From Mucilaginibacter straminoryzae (lineage in GTDB: Bacteria > Bacteroidota > Bacteroidia > Sphingobacteriales > Sphingobacteriaceae), in NCBI RefSeq assembly GCF_022953055.1, contig NZ_JALJEJ010000001.1, positions 744,001 through 808,000 of the forward strand: a DNA stretch of 64,000 nt, in the 5' to 3' direction. The position numbers were made by a program, and so were the translations under genes. The notes below the pieces were generated by a model that saw nothing but the letters and a program-made list of their open reading frames with translations, ran no database searches and was not told where the DNA came from. Of this stretch, positions 1 to 7,932 are shown one piece after another. The number at the start of each line of letters is the position of its first letter. The stretch's first letter is position 1.

Positions 1-215
1 GTGACCGAATCGGGAATGGTCATTTCAATCATTTGCAGATCATGGTGTATTTCACCGGTTTCCAAATGAACCAGTTTTTCTAAAATACATGTAGAGGATT
101 GTGTGGAAGTATAAAGTACAGGTAAATGGTTGTGCCAGCGTGCCGTAGTTAATAAGCCGCCGCGACCGCTAAGGTCATCTGCATACTTTTCTCTGGCAAT
201 ACGGTAAAGCTTCAT
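1..215 (-). CDS. RES-domain toxin, C-terminus beyond the window
   Basis: The first 71 residues are visible, starting at the ATG at 215-213. They carry the opening of a RES fold: a conserved Arg in LYRIARE, a glycine-rich turn GRGG, ARWHNHLPVLYTS, then a Glu in ILEKLVHLE. Known RES toxins degrade NAD+ and are paired with Xre-type antitoxins. The ATG overlaps the TGA of the upstream antitoxin (ATGA), which implies translational coupling. The remaining catalytic residues lie outside the window, so activity cannot be judged. Confidence 0.85.
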   Translation of the reverse strand, partial: MKLYRIAREKYADDLSGRGGLLTTARWHNHLPVLYTSTQSSTCILEKLVHLETGEIHHDLQMIEMTIPDSV

Positions 216-706
216 GAATAGAAACCGTATTCAATCTGCGAAAGCAGATCATCTACCAGCCGGACGCCCTCTGTAGTATCTAATAGTTGTAAAGGTGTAT
301 GGTTACCTAATGCCAATTGCGCTCTTTCTAACCAGTGCTCTGCTGTAGCCTTGTCGCCCAAAATGTCTAATGCACGGGTGTAAATACGTGTAACTTCGTA
401 CAGAAAGTTAGATTGCTCCGGTGAAAGGCGTTGCTCTGGCTTATACCTGTTCAACTGCCTTGTACTGATATGGAGCACTTGCGACAACTTTTCCCGGTCC
501 ACACTCGTTTTTTCCAAAAAGGTATCGACACCAGCTTTAGGTAAGCCTAAACGAATAGTATCAATAATATCGTAACCACTGGCACTCTTAAGCGCCGTTT
601 CGGTCCATTGGCTGCCATACAAAAACTTAAGCACGGCAGTTGCATTATCCTCAGCTTTAAGGATGCTGTTTACATCTAACTTGCGTTGTTTTATTTGGGC
701 TGCCAT
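212..706 (-). CDS. Xre/MbcA/ParS-type antitoxin of the RES toxin
   Basis: This 164-residue protein should neutralise the RES toxin encoded immediately downstream, with which it overlaps by 4 nt. The middle part (about residues 60-100, with REKLSQVLHISTRQLNRYK) looks like the Xre-like helix-turn-helix of the MbcA/ParS antitoxin family. The C-terminal part, with ALDILGDKATAEHWLERAQLALGNHTPLQLLDT, matches the toxin-binding domain (DUF2384), including the typical 'W..L...N..P..LL.T' pattern. Such antitoxins usually repress their own operon. No exact Bacteroidota promoter was found directly upstream. Confidence 0.85.
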   Translation of the reverse strand: MAAQIKQRKLDVNSILKAEDNATAVLKFLYGSQWTETALKSASGYDIIDTIRLGLPKAGVDTFLEKTSVDREKLSQVLHISTRQLNRYKPEQRLSPEQSNFLYEVTRIYTRALDILGDKATAEHWLERAQLALGNHTPLQLLDTTEGVRLVDDLLSQIEYGFYS

Positions 707-820
707 ATGTCTACTAATATAAGGACAAATGTCTTGAAATGAAAATTGTTTTTATTAGTATCTCTTTGGTACTTCTATAGGTTTAATGCTTCTGTGGCAA
801 TACAACAATGCTTTCCGTAG

Positions 821-2455
821 TTAACTTTGCTCTATCTCCTTCAGGCTGTCCATTTTTTTGTAAGCCAAAAAGCCTTTGATATCTTCAAAGTGTTCCCGAA
901 CCCGTTTATTGCCGAACTCAAAAACCTTGGTAACCAGTCCGTCCAGGAAATCACGGTCGTGGGAAACCAGTATCAAAGTTCCATCGAAGTCCCTCAGCGC
1001 ATCCTTAATAATGTCTTTGGTTTTCATGTCCAGATGGTTGGTCGGCTCATCCAGGATCAGCAGGTTCACGGGTTCTAATAATAGCTTAATCATGGCCAGG
1101 CGCGTTTTCTCTCCGCCAGAAAGTACCTTTACTTTTTTCGTGGTATCATCGCCGCTGAACATAAATGCGCCCAGCAGATCGCGGATCTTCAGGGTACCAT
1201 CTGTTAAGGGGATTTGGTCGATGGTGTCGAATACCGTCAGGCTCTCATCCAGCAGCGCGGCCTGGTTTTGTGCGAAGTACCCTATTTTGGCGTTATGGCC
1301 GATCTTTAAGCTGCCTTCGAAATCAATTTCGTTCATGATCGCCTTGATCATGGTAGATTTACCTTCGCCGTTCTTACCCACAAAAGCCACCTTTTCGCCA
1401 CGTTCAATCACCATTGATGCGTTTTTGAAAACAACATGGTCGCCGTAACTTTTGCTAAGATCTTCTACCATAACAGGGTACTGACCAGATCTCGGAGAGG
1501 GTGGGAATTTCAACCTTAAAGCCGAGGTATCCACTTCGTCGATTTCGATCACTTCCAGCTTTTCCAGCATTTTTACCCGCGATTGTACCTGTAAGGTTTT
1601 GGAATAGGTTCCCTTAAAACGATCTATAAACTCTTGGTTGTCGGCAATAAAGCGCTGCTGTTCCTCGTAAGCCTTTAACTGGTGCTGGCGGCGCTCGGCA
1701 CGCAATTGCAGGTAATGGCTGTACTTGGCTTTGTAATCATATATCCGGCCCATGGTCACCTCGATGGTCCGGTTGGTAATATTGTCTACAAAGGCGCGGT
1801 CGTGCGAGATCACCATCACCGCATTGGCAGAATTGACCAGGAAATCTTCCAGCCATTGGATACTTTCAATATCCATGTGGTTGGTCGGCTCGTCCAGCAG
1901 AATCAGGTCGGGCTTTTTCAATAAGATCTTGGCCAGCTCGATCCGCATGCGCCAACCGCCAGAGAATTCTGAAGTCAGCCTGTTGAAGTCCGCACGTTCA
2001 AAGCCCAGGCCTTTAAGTACTTTCTCCGCCTCAGCGTCATAATTGGTATCTTCAACACTGTAGACTTTCTCGCTCAATTCCGATACCCTTTCAATGAGCT
2101 TCATGTAATCGTCACTCTCGTAATCAGTGCGGATATTTAGCTGTTCGTTCAGTTCATCCAGTTCCTTTTGCATCTGCCCGGCCTCTGCAAAAGCTTTCAT
2201 GGTTTCTTCAAAAACAGTAACCTTGTCTTCCGTTAATAAATGCTGTGGCAGGTAAGCAATTACCGCTTCTTTAGGGCCGGTTACATTCCCGGTTGTAGGC
2301 TTGGCCACACCTGCAATGATTTTAAGAATGGTGGATTTCCCTGCACCATTCTTACCCATCAAGGCTATTTTATCGTTCTCGTTAATAGAGAAGGTTACAT
2401 CGCTGAATAGTGTGGTTCCGCCAAAAGAAACCGAAATGTTATTAACATTGATCAT
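821..2455 (-). CDS. ABC-F family ATPase
   Basis: A soluble protein of 544 residues with two ATP-binding cassettes and no membrane segments, so an ABC-F protein acting on the ribosome rather than a transporter. Walker A motifs are GKNGAGKST (domain 1) and GKNGEGKST (domain 2). Signatures are FSGGWRMR and LSGGEKTR, and Walker B sequences LILLDEPTNHMD and LLILDEPTNHLD. The charged linker near the middle is the ABC-F interdomain (P-site tRNA interaction) region. I start at the ATG at 2455 (MINVNNIS). An in-frame ATG at 2464 is rejected because the -7 box TATCTTTG occupies 2462-2469. The subfamily cannot be fixed by eye. Confidence 0.93.
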   Translation of the reverse strand: MINVNNISVSFGGTTLFSDVTFSINENDKIALMGKNGAGKSTILKIIAGVAKPTTGNVTGPKEAVIAYLPQHLLTEDKVTVFEETMKAFAEAGQMQKELDELNEQLNIRTDYESDDYMKLIERVSELSEKVYSVEDTNYDAEAEKVLKGLGFERADFNRLTSEFSGGWRMRIELAKILLKKPDLILLDEPTNHMDIESIQWLEDFLVNSANAVMVISHDRAFVDNITNRTIEVTMGRIYDYKAKYSHYLQLRAERRQHQLKAYEEQQRFIADNQEFIDRFKGTYSKTLQVQSRVKMLEKLEVIEIDEVDTSALRLKFPPSPRSGQYPVMVEDLSKSYGDHVVFKNASMVIERGEKVAFVGKNGEGKSTMIKAIMNEIDFEGSLKIGHNAKIGYFAQNQAALLDESLTVFDTIDQIPLTDGTLKIRDLLGAFMFSGDDTTKKVKVLSGGEKTRLAMIKLLLEPVNLLILDEPTNHLDMKTKDIIKDALRDFDGTLILVSHDRDFLDGLVTKVFEFGNKRVREHFEDIKGFLAYKKMDSLKEIEQS

Positions 2456-2461
2456 TGGGCA

Positions 2462-2469
2462 CAAAGATA
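2462..2469 (-). promoter_or_regulatory. -7 box of the ABC-F gene
   Basis: On the minus strand this reads TATCTTTG, an exact TAnnTTTG match. It ends 6 nt before the ATG at 2455, so transcription should begin at or just before the start codon (leaderless). No clear -33 TTTG is visible at the usual distance. Confidence 0.55.
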
Positions 2470-2610
2470 AACACTACAAGGGCACTTCGAGCTTTTATGA
2501 AAGAATTTGCTTGAAGTTTATGCTATTACAGATATACCGACATTGGTTTCATGAAGTGGCAGAAGGGGTGGAGTGAACCTTGGTTATGGTGGGTTGTTGA
2601 TTGTTGTACC

Positions 2611-2649
2611 AAAAGAAAAAAGGCTTTTAGATTTTTCATCTAAAAGCCT
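2611..2649 (-). terminator. Rho-independent terminator of tRNA-Phe
   Basis: A perfect 12-bp stem (arms 2621-2632 and 2638-2649, AGGCTTTTAGAT and its complement) with a 5-nt loop lies 8 nt beyond the tRNA CCA end. On the minus strand it is followed by TTTTTCTTTT. Confidence 0.85.
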
Positions 2650-2656
2650 GATTTTC

Positions 2657-2732
2657 TGGTGGTGCCAGCTGGAATCGAACCAGCGACACAAGGATTTTCA
2701 GTCCTTTGCTCTACCAACTGAGCTATGGCACC
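2657..2732 (-). tRNA. tRNA-Phe: tRNA-Phe (anticodon GAA), CCA encoded
   Basis: Read on the minus strand, the acceptor arms GGTGCCA and TGGCACC pair perfectly, with discriminator A and an encoded CCA (2659-2657). The D arm has AGCTCAGTTGGTAGAGCA, the anticodon loop contains CTGAAAA (anticodon GAA), and the T arm has GGTTCGATTCC. All stems fold normally, so the gene appears intact. It has its own promoter and terminator and is a single-gene transcript. Confidence 0.98.
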
Positions 2733-2748
2733 GTTCCGTTTGGGACTG

Positions 2749-2778
2749 CAAAAGTAACTTGTTTTTCGGTTCTACAAA
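2749..2778 (-). promoter_or_regulatory. Promoter of tRNA-Phe
   Basis: On the minus strand the -33 element TTTG (2778-2775) and the -7 element TACTTTTG (2756-2749) are separated by 18 nt, fitting the Bacteroidota consensus. The -7 box ends 16 nt upstream of the mature tRNA 5' end. Confidence 0.75.
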
Positions 2779-2890
2779 ATTTTTTTTTCAAAAAAATCGT
2801 AACGCACTGTTTATCTGTACTATTAGTTTAAAACATTTGGCAAATAAGCTCAATTATATAATTTAGGCTTTAATTTACTATGCATGCATA

Positions 2891-4180
2891 ATGATTTCAC
2901 AACTCATTTTTCTTGTACTATTTGCTGCAGCTGTCGCTTTTTTTACGCAGAACGTCCGTAAGATCAGGCGGAATATCTTGCTGGGAAGAGCTATCGACCG
3001 TAGCGACCGTCCAGCCGAACGCTGGGCCGTGATGGCCAGGGTAGCTTTAGGGCAAAGTAAAATGACCAAGCGACCGGTAGCTGCTGTGCTCCATATTTTG
3101 GTTTATGTCGGCTTTGTCATTATCAATATCGAGGTAATCGAGATCCTGATCGACGGCTTGTTCGGTTCACACCGGGTGTTTGCTTCAGTGCTGGGCGGCT
3201 TGTACGGCTTGCTGATCGGCAGCTTCGAGGTGCTGGCCTTACTGGTTTGGCTGGCCTGTGCCGTATTCCTCATTCGAAGGAATGCGCTGAAGTTAAAACG
3301 CTTCAGCGGGGTGGAGATGACGGCCTGGCCAAAGTCGGACGCCAATTATATCCTCACCACCGAGATCCTGCTGATGTCGGCCTTCCTGCTCATGAATGCT
3401 GCTGACTACAAATTGCAGGCATTACACTATGGGCATTACATTACCGCAGGAAGTTTCCCGGTAAGTTCGCTGATTGCACCACTGTTACCTGCTGGTACAG
3501 GATCATTGGTGATCATCGAAAGGGCCTGCTGGTGGTTCCATATTTTAGGCATCCTGGCTTTTTTGAATTACCTGCCCTATTCCAAGCATTTCCATATCAT
3601 TATAGCTTTCCCCAATACCTGGTATTCGAAGTTACAGCCCAAGGCCGAGTTTAACAATATGGCTTCCGTCACTGCAGAAGTTAAAGCCATGCTCGATCCT
3701 TCTTTCGTGCCAGAAACCCAGTCCGGCAGGTTTGGCGCCAAGGACGTGACCGACCTGACCTGGAAGAACCTGATGGACGCCTACACCTGTACCGAATGCG
3801 GCCGCTGCACCAGCGTTTGCCCGGCCAACCAGACCGGTAAGCTGCTTTCGCCAAGAAAGATCATGATGGATACCCGCGACCGGCTGACTGAGGTAGGAAA
3901 GAACATCGACCAGCATGGTAAGGATCACGACGACGGGAAAGCGCTGCTGGATAGCTACATCAGTCGCGAAGAATTATGGGCCTGTACCACGTGCAATGCC
4001 TGCACAGAGGCGTGCCCGGTGAATATCGATCCGCTGAGTATTATTATGGAAATGCGCAGGTACATCGTCATGGAAGAATCCACTGCGCCGGGCAGCCTGA
4101 ACAATATGTTCGGTAACGTAGAAAACAACGGCGCTCCCTGGAAGTATAGCAATGCGGATAGGTTTAATTGGGCGAAGTGA
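2891..4180 (+). CDS. Membrane-bound 4Fe-4S dicluster oxidoreductase subunit
   Basis: A 429-residue protein. The N-terminal half (about residues 1-230) has several hydrophobic segments resembling the respiratory-nitrate-reductase gamma/HdrE type of membrane anchor. The C-terminal half has two 4Fe-4S motifs: C300 in CTECGRCTSVCP and C365 in CTTCNACTEACP, each followed by the usual Pro. The next gene encodes a CCG-domain protein, so together they resemble an HdrDE/GlpC-like module passing electrons between the quinone pool and a soluble partner. The substrate is unknown. The stop codon TGA (4178-4180) shares its last base with the first ATG of the octamer array. Confidence 0.88.
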   Translation: MISQLIFLVLFAAAVAFFTQNVRKIRRNILLGRAIDRSDRPAERWAVMARVALGQSKMTKRPVAAVLHILVYVGFVIINIEVIEILIDGLFGSHRVFASVLGGLYGLLIGSFEVLALLVWLACAVFLIRRNALKLKRFSGVEMTAWPKSDANYILTTEILLMSAFLLMNAADYKLQALHYGHYITAGSFPVSSLIAPLLPAGTGSLVIIERACWWFHILGILAFLNYLPYSKHFHIIIAFPNTWYSKLQPKAEFNNMASVTAEVKAMLDPSFVPETQSGRFGAKDVTDLTWKNLMDAYTCTECGRCTSVCPANQTGKLLSPRKIMMDTRDRLTEVGKNIDQHGKDHDDGKALLDSYISREELWACTTCNACTEACPVNIDPLSIIMEMRRYIVMEESTAPGSLNNMFGNVENNGAPWKYSNADRFNWAK

Positions 4181-4355
4181 TGTGCAGATGAGAAAATGCG
4201 TAGATGTGCAGATGAGAAGATGTGCAGATGTGTAGATGTGCAAATGTGTAGATGTGCAAATGAGAAGATGTGCAAATGAGTAAATGCGTAGATGTGCAGA
4301 TGAGAAGATGTGTAGATGTGCAGATGAGAAAATGCGTAGATGTGCAAATGAGTAA
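4180..4355 (+). repeat. 22-unit tandem octamer array ATGNGNAR
   Basis: Twenty-two consecutive 8-bp units, without insertion or loss, all fitting ATGNGNAR. Variants include ATGTGCAG, ATGTGCAA, ATGTGTAG, ATGAGAAG, ATGAGAAA, ATGAGTAA and ATGCGTAG. A partial unit (ATGAGACA) follows at 4356. The array starts on the last base of the upstream stop codon and runs to the first ATG of the CCG protein gene. On the plus strand each unit has an ATG and many have stops, giving tiny upstream ORFs in all frames. The minus-strand open frames through it (HLHIYTS-like peptides) are by-products of the period. Confidence 0.95.
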
Positions 4356-5240
4356 ATGAGACAAAAAATGGAAGATCAGAATCTAAATAAATCCGAAATC
4401 GAAAATTCGAAATCCGCAAATAACTCCCTCTCCTCCGGAGAGGGACGGGGAGAGGCTATCGAGGTCCCTACCATGGCAGCAATGGTGGCTGCAGGTAAAG
4501 TGCCCGAGCTGTTATTCTGGGTAGGTTGTGCGGGTAGTTTTGACGAACGTGCGCAACGGATCACCCGAAGCATCTGTAAAATCTTACAGCACGTAGGGAT
4601 CAGCTATGCCGTTTTGGGAACCGAGGAAAGCTGTACCGGTGATCCTGCGAAACGGGCCGGGAACGAATTTTTGTTCCAGATGCAGGCCATGACCAATATC
4701 GAGTTGTTGAATGCCTACGAGGTAAAGAAGATCGTAACAGGATGTCCGCACTGTTTCAATACCCTGAAGAATGAGTATCCGTCGCTGGGTGGTAATTACG
4801 AGGTGATCCACCATACGCAGCTGATCCAGCAGTTAATTGATGAAGGTAAGCTGAAACCGCAGGACGGGCAGCCGTTTAAAGGCCGCAAGATCACCTATCA
4901 CGATGCCTGCTACCTCGGTCGGGGAAATGAAGTGTACGAAGCGCCGAGGAGCGCGCTGGAAGTATTGGATGCCGACCTGGTAGAAATGAAACGTTGCCGC
5001 AGCAATGGTTTATGTTGTGGTGCAGGTGGCGCGCAAATGTTTAAGGAACCCGAACCCGGAAAGAAAGAGATCAACGTAGAACGGATCGAGGATGCGATTG
5101 AAGCGAAAGCCCAGATTGTAGCCAGTGCCTGTCCGTTTTGCATGACCATGCTGCGCGATGGCGTAAAGCACCACGAAAAAGAACAGGAAATACAGGTGCT
5201 GGATATTGCAGAAATTACCGCACAAGCAAACGGGTTATAG
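4356..5240 (+). CDS. CCG-domain heterodisulfide-reductase-like Fe-S protein
   Basis: A 294-residue protein with two cysteine-rich CCG domains: ELLFWVGCAGSFDERAQ with CPHCFNTLKNEYP in the N-terminal half, and HDACYLGRGNEVYEAPR, LCCGAGGAQMF and ACPFCMTML in the C-terminal half. Relatives (HdrB/HdrD, GlcF, LutA families) bind an unusual Fe-S cluster at these motifs. It should partner with the Fe-S membrane protein encoded upstream. The first 35-40 residues are not family-like: they are encoded by the end of the octamer array, an AT-rich stretch and a palindromic repeat (4424-4455). Family similarity starts near VPTMAAM. The true start could be 4356, 4368 or the Met near 4473. Confidence 0.85.
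   Translation: MRQKMEDQNLNKSEIENSKSANNSLSSGEGRGEAIEVPTMAAMVAAGKVPELLFWVGCAGSFDERAQRITRSICKILQHVGISYAVLGTEESCTGDPAKRAGNEFLFQMQAMTNIELLNAYEVKKIVTGCPHCFNTLKNEYPSLGGNYEVIHHTQLIQQLIDEGKLKPQDGQPFKGRKITYHDACYLGRGNEVYEAPRSALEVLDADLVEMKRCRSNGLCCGAGGAQMFKEPEPGKKEINVERIEDAIEAKAQIVASACPFCMTMLRDGVKHHEKEQEIQVLDIAEITAQANGL
4424..4455. repeat. REP-like palindrome inside the CCG gene
   Basis: CCCTCTCC (4426-4433) and GGAGAGGG (4437-4444) form an 8-bp hairpin with a 3-nt loop, followed by ACGGGGAGAGG. It belongs to the same general CCTCCC/GGGAGG palindrome type seen at 10364, 10452, 56075 and 56128, but here it is translated as part of the N-terminus. Confidence 0.7.
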
Positions 5241-5720
5241 TTACGGTTTATCTTTAAAAAATAGCAAGGCCTGGCGCAGGCTGTCCAGTTGCTCCGGCTC
5301 TACGTTTTTAACGTGGATAGAAAGTGAAGTCGCCATAGAGTCAATATCACCATGCGGATCATTATAGGTTTGCACAATAATGTCATCAGCCAGGGCTTTA
5401 ATTTGCAGGGTTCCATTATTACTGGTCCCCAGATAGTCCAGGTCTTTAAACTTATGCAGGTGGAAAGAATAATACTCCTGCTTGCCGTTGGCGAACGTTT
5501 TCCTTAAGCGTATAAAGCCATTGTCGGTCAGGTTGATCTCCCATTTCTTCAACCGCAGGTCTGAAAAGGAATCGTAAGCCTGCACCAGTGTTTTGTTGGT
5601 CCACCAGTACCATTGCTCGGCAGTCATGGCGGTTTTAAAGCAAAGTGCAGAGGTGGCGGCAAGGACAATTAACACAACAGGAAGGCGATTTCGGGAAGCG
5701 GAGATAATGTACTTTCGCAT
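5241..5720 (-). CDS. Membrane-anchored protein of unknown function
   Basis: I do not recognise a family. From the ATG at 5720 the protein has 159 residues with a hydrophobic segment at about residues 12-28 (LPVVLIVLAATSALCF), so it is probably anchored or secreted. The rest is a soluble domain rich in beta-type sequence (WEINLTDNGFIRLRKTFANGKQEYYSFHLHKF). An in-frame ATG at 5771 would add 17 non-hydrophobic residues before the signal, so the later start is preferred. The stop codon directly abuts the stop of the convergent CCG gene. Confidence 0.6.
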   Translation of the reverse strand: MRKYIISASRNRLPVVLIVLAATSALCFKTAMTAEQWYWWTNKTLVQAYDSFSDLRLKKWEINLTDNGFIRLRKTFANGKQEYYSFHLHKFKDLDYLGTSNNGTLQIKALADDIIVQTYNDPHGDIDSMATSLSIHVKNVEPEQLDSLRQALLFFKDKP

Positions 5721-5754
5721 GACAACACATTTCAACCCGAAGTTAATAAATTGA

Positions 5755-5762
5755 TACCTTTG
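5755..5762 (+). promoter_or_regulatory. -7 box before the gene at 5766
   Basis: TACCTTTG matches TAnnTTTG exactly and ends 3 nt before the ATG at 5766. Transcription would start at or next to the start codon, and this excludes the in-frame ATG at 5751 as the start. Confidence 0.55.
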
Positions 5763-5765
5763 CAT

Positions 5766-6251
5766 ATGCAATTTTCTGAAAATTCGAGAGTTTGGATTTA
5801 CCAGTCTGACCGCGAGCTTAACCAGGCGGAAGTTTCTCAGCTACAACAACAATTAGACAACTTTTGTTACAACTGGACAGCACATAATCATCAATTAAAA
5901 GCGGGTGCGGAAATCCGGTACAACCGTTTTATTATTTTAATGGTTGATGAAAGCCAGGCAGGTGCCAGCGGATGTTCTATAGATAAGTCGGTACGCTTCC
6001 TGAAAGACATTGAGCAGCAGTTCGGTATTGACCTTTTTGATCGCTTCAATCTGGCATATAAGGCGGGGGACAAGGTGCTTTCTGCACCACGCGCAGTATT
6101 TGAAGAGCTGATTAAGCAGGGTAAGATCAACCTCGATACTATTGTGTTTAACAACGTGGTACAAAACGTGGCTGAATTGAAAGCCAAATGGGAAGTACCT
6201 TTTAAAAATAGCTGGCACGCCCAGATGTTCGGCAACCTGGTAACCGCATAA
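5766..6251 (+). CDS. Conserved Bacteroidota protein, often mislabelled 'ABC transporter ATPase'
   Basis: A 161-residue soluble protein recognisable by SRVWIYQSDRELNQAEV near the start, a central LKAGAEIRYNRFIILMVDE, and GCSIDKSVRFLKDIEQQFGIDLFDR. Homologues are widespread in Bacteroidota and are often called ABC transporter ATPases, but there is no Walker A or signature motif, so that label is wrong. The function is unknown. The OsmC gene follows after 2 nt, suggesting one transcript. Confidence 0.8.
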   Translation: MQFSENSRVWIYQSDRELNQAEVSQLQQQLDNFCYNWTAHNHQLKAGAEIRYNRFIILMVDESQAGASGCSIDKSVRFLKDIEQQFGIDLFDRFNLAYKAGDKVLSAPRAVFEELIKQGKINLDTIVFNNVVQNVAELKAKWEVPFKNSWHAQMFGNLVTA

Positions 6252-6253
6252 TT

Positions 6254-6733
6254 ATGAAAGGCGAGCATCATTACACTTTAACTACCACCTGGACAGGTAA
6301 CCGTGGTAGCGGTACCAGCAACTACCAGGCTTATGATCGTAGTTATCTGGTATCGGGCGATCATGAAAAGCAGTTGCTTGGTTCTGCTGATCCGGCCTTT
6401 CGTGGTGATGCCACACGATATAATCCCGAAGAAATGTTATTGGCTTCGTTATCCAGTTGCCATATGCTATGGTACCTGCACTTATGCGCAGTTGCCGGAG
6501 TGGTGGTGGTAGATTACCGCGACGAAGCTAAAGGACAAATGGAAGAAACTGCTGATGGTGGCGGGCAGTTCACAGAAGTAGTGCTGCAACCGGTAGTAAC
6601 CGTGACAGATGAAAGCATGGTCGGTAAGGCAGAAGAACTGCACCGTAAAGCAAACGAACTATGTTTTATCGCGCGCTCTGTAAACTTCCCGGTTAAGCAT
6701 AAGCCGACTTGTGTAGTTCAGGTTAAAGGATAA
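6254..6733 (+). CDS. OsmC family peroxiredoxin-like protein
   Basis: A 159-residue OsmC/Ohr fold protein. OsmC enzymes reduce organic hydroperoxides with two cysteines; the candidates are the Cys in SLSSCHMLWYLHLCA (about residue 75) and the Cys in NELCFIARSVNFPV (about residue 136). The typical 'NPEEMLLASLSSCHM' stretch is intact. It is probably co-transcribed with the preceding conserved gene. The downstream alkylation-repair operon suggests a general chemical-stress neighbourhood, although that is only positional. Confidence 0.9.
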   Translation: MKGEHHYTLTTTWTGNRGSGTSNYQAYDRSYLVSGDHEKQLLGSADPAFRGDATRYNPEEMLLASLSSCHMLWYLHLCAVAGVVVVDYRDEAKGQMEETADGGGQFTEVVLQPVVTVTDESMVGKAEELHRKANELCFIARSVNFPVKHKPTCVVQVKG

Positions 6734-6808
6734 ACAGTTAATTTAGCAAGAAACGGGTTTCATCAGGCTTTGTATGATGGTAATTTTGAGCAGTTAAAAC
6801 AAAAGGAT

Positions 6809-7669
6809 ATGACCGCGCAAACCGAAATAGATTACCATCGTATAGCCAAGGCAATCAGTTTTTTAAAGGCGAACTATAAGCGGCAGCCCTCGCTTGACGA
6901 GGTTGCTGAAGCCGTAAGTGTTAGCCCTTTCCATTTTCAGCGTATGTTTAAAGAATGGGCAGGCGTTACCCCGAAGCAATTTCTGCAATACCTCAGCTTA
7001 GAGCACGCCAAAAATGTATTGATTCAGCAACAGGCTACTTTGGCTGAAGCAGCTTTTGAGACCGGGTTATCCGGCACGGGCCGGCTGCACGATCTGTTTG
7101 TTACCATTGAGGGAATGACGCCGGGCGAGTACAAGAACGGCGGCGAGCAGTTGCAGATCAATTATAGTTTTCAACCCAGTCTGTTTGGCGAGCTGTTTAT
7201 CGCCTCTACACACAAAGGCATATGCCATATCAGCTTTGCAGATGGCGATCCGCAAGCTGAGCTGAACAAACTTCAGCTAAAGTTTCCTAATGCGTCCTTC
7301 AGCGAGTTGATGGATGAAGCCCAGCAGAATGTGATGTACCTGTTCAACCGGGATTGGGCGCAATTGCAACAGGTTAAACTGCACCTGAAAGGAACGCCAT
7401 TTCAATTAAAGGTGTGGGAAGCCTTGCTGAAGATCCCTACCGGCAACCTTACTACTTATGCCCGGCTGGCTAATACCATAGAGAATCCGTTGGCACACCG
7501 CGCGGTAGGTACGGCGGTGGGGCAAAACCCGGTTGCTTATCTAATTCCTTGCCACCGGGTAATCCGTTCGACAGGCGAAACCGGCGATTACCACTGGGGA
7601 AGCGACCGTAAAAGTGCTATTCTGGGTTGGGAAGCAGCACGTTTCAGCCCTAAAGCAATCGTTTTGTGA
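6809..7669 (+). CDS. AraC-type regulator fused to O6-methylguanine-DNA methyltransferase
   Basis: A 286-residue fusion. Residues ~1-100 form an AraC-type DNA-binding domain (SLDEVAEAVSVSPFHFQRMFKEWAGVTPKQFLQYL). The C-terminal part is a suicide methyltransferase with the active-site motif PCHRVIRSTG (Cys about 248) and the YHWGSDRK element. This matches Ada of enterobacteria without its N-terminal zinc domain; a separate zinc domain is encoded just downstream. It should repair O6-methylguanine and may regulate the operon. I start at the ATG at 6809; an in-frame ATG at 6770 adds 13 residues without family similarity. The stop overlaps the next start (GTGA). Confidence 0.92.
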   Translation: MTAQTEIDYHRIAKAISFLKANYKRQPSLDEVAEAVSVSPFHFQRMFKEWAGVTPKQFLQYLSLEHAKNVLIQQQATLAEAAFETGLSGTGRLHDLFVTIEGMTPGEYKNGGEQLQINYSFQPSLFGELFIASTHKGICHISFADGDPQAELNKLQLKFPNASFSELMDEAQQNVMYLFNRDWAQLQQVKLHLKGTPFQLKVWEALLKIPTGNLTTYARLANTIENPLAHRAVGTAVGQNPVAYLIPCHRVIRSTGETGDYHWGSDRKSAILGWEAARFSPKAIVL

Positions 7670-7932
7670 TCCGGCATAGCGAGTTAGGGCCGCCTTCATT
7701 CAGCACCAGCAAAAAACTCTATCGATTCATTAAAAGCAACGAAATTAACTTTGCGGGCTATTTGCCAGGAAAAATCTACGGCAGGCTCACATGCGCGTCA
7801 GGTAAGCAAATGAAGCACATGAACAGGGTATTTTTTAAGGATGTTACAGAAGCCGAAGCGAATGGCTACAGGCCCTGCAGAAATTGCATGTATAAGGAAT
7901 ATCAGGAATGGAAGAACAGACAAAAGCTATAA
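7666..7932 (+). CDS. Stand-alone Ada-type zinc-binding domain protein
   Basis: An 88-residue protein starting at a GTG that overlaps the stop of the methyltransferase gene. It matches the Ada N-terminal zinc domain: GRLTCASGK, NRVFFKDVTEAEANGYRPCRNCM. Aligned to Escherichia coli Ada (FCRPSC...FRPCKRC), the methyl-accepting Cys38 position is Gly, while the other three zinc cysteines are present. Phosphotriester repair by the Ada mechanism therefore looks unlikely; a DNA-sensing or structural role is an inference. Its 3' end overlaps the start of alkB by 25 nt. Confidence 0.8.
   Translation: MIRHSELGPPSFSTSKKLYRFIKSNEINFAGYLPGKIYGRLTCASGKQMKHMNRVFFKDVTEAEANGYRPCRNCMYKEYQEWKNRQKL

Noticed and set aside
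876..1448. 190-codon plus-strand frame opposite the ABC-F gene
   Set aside because: Lies wholly antisense to a strongly conserved ATPase and has no family features.
2456..2464. ATG at 2464 as the start of the ABC-F protein
   Set aside because: It overlaps the -7 promoter box; family similarity starts at the ATG at 2455.
2880..2889. ATGCATGCAT palindrome just before the Fe-S gene
   Set aside because: Too short and simple to support as an operator without further copies.
4180..4355. Possible CRISPR array
   Set aside because: Units are 8 bp and contiguous, with no spacers, leader or cas genes.
3955..4419. Minus-strand open frames through the octamer array (HLHIYTSAHL-like peptides)
   Set aside because: They exist only because the 8-bp repeat has no stops in that direction; their peptides are repeat translations overlapping real plus-strand genes.
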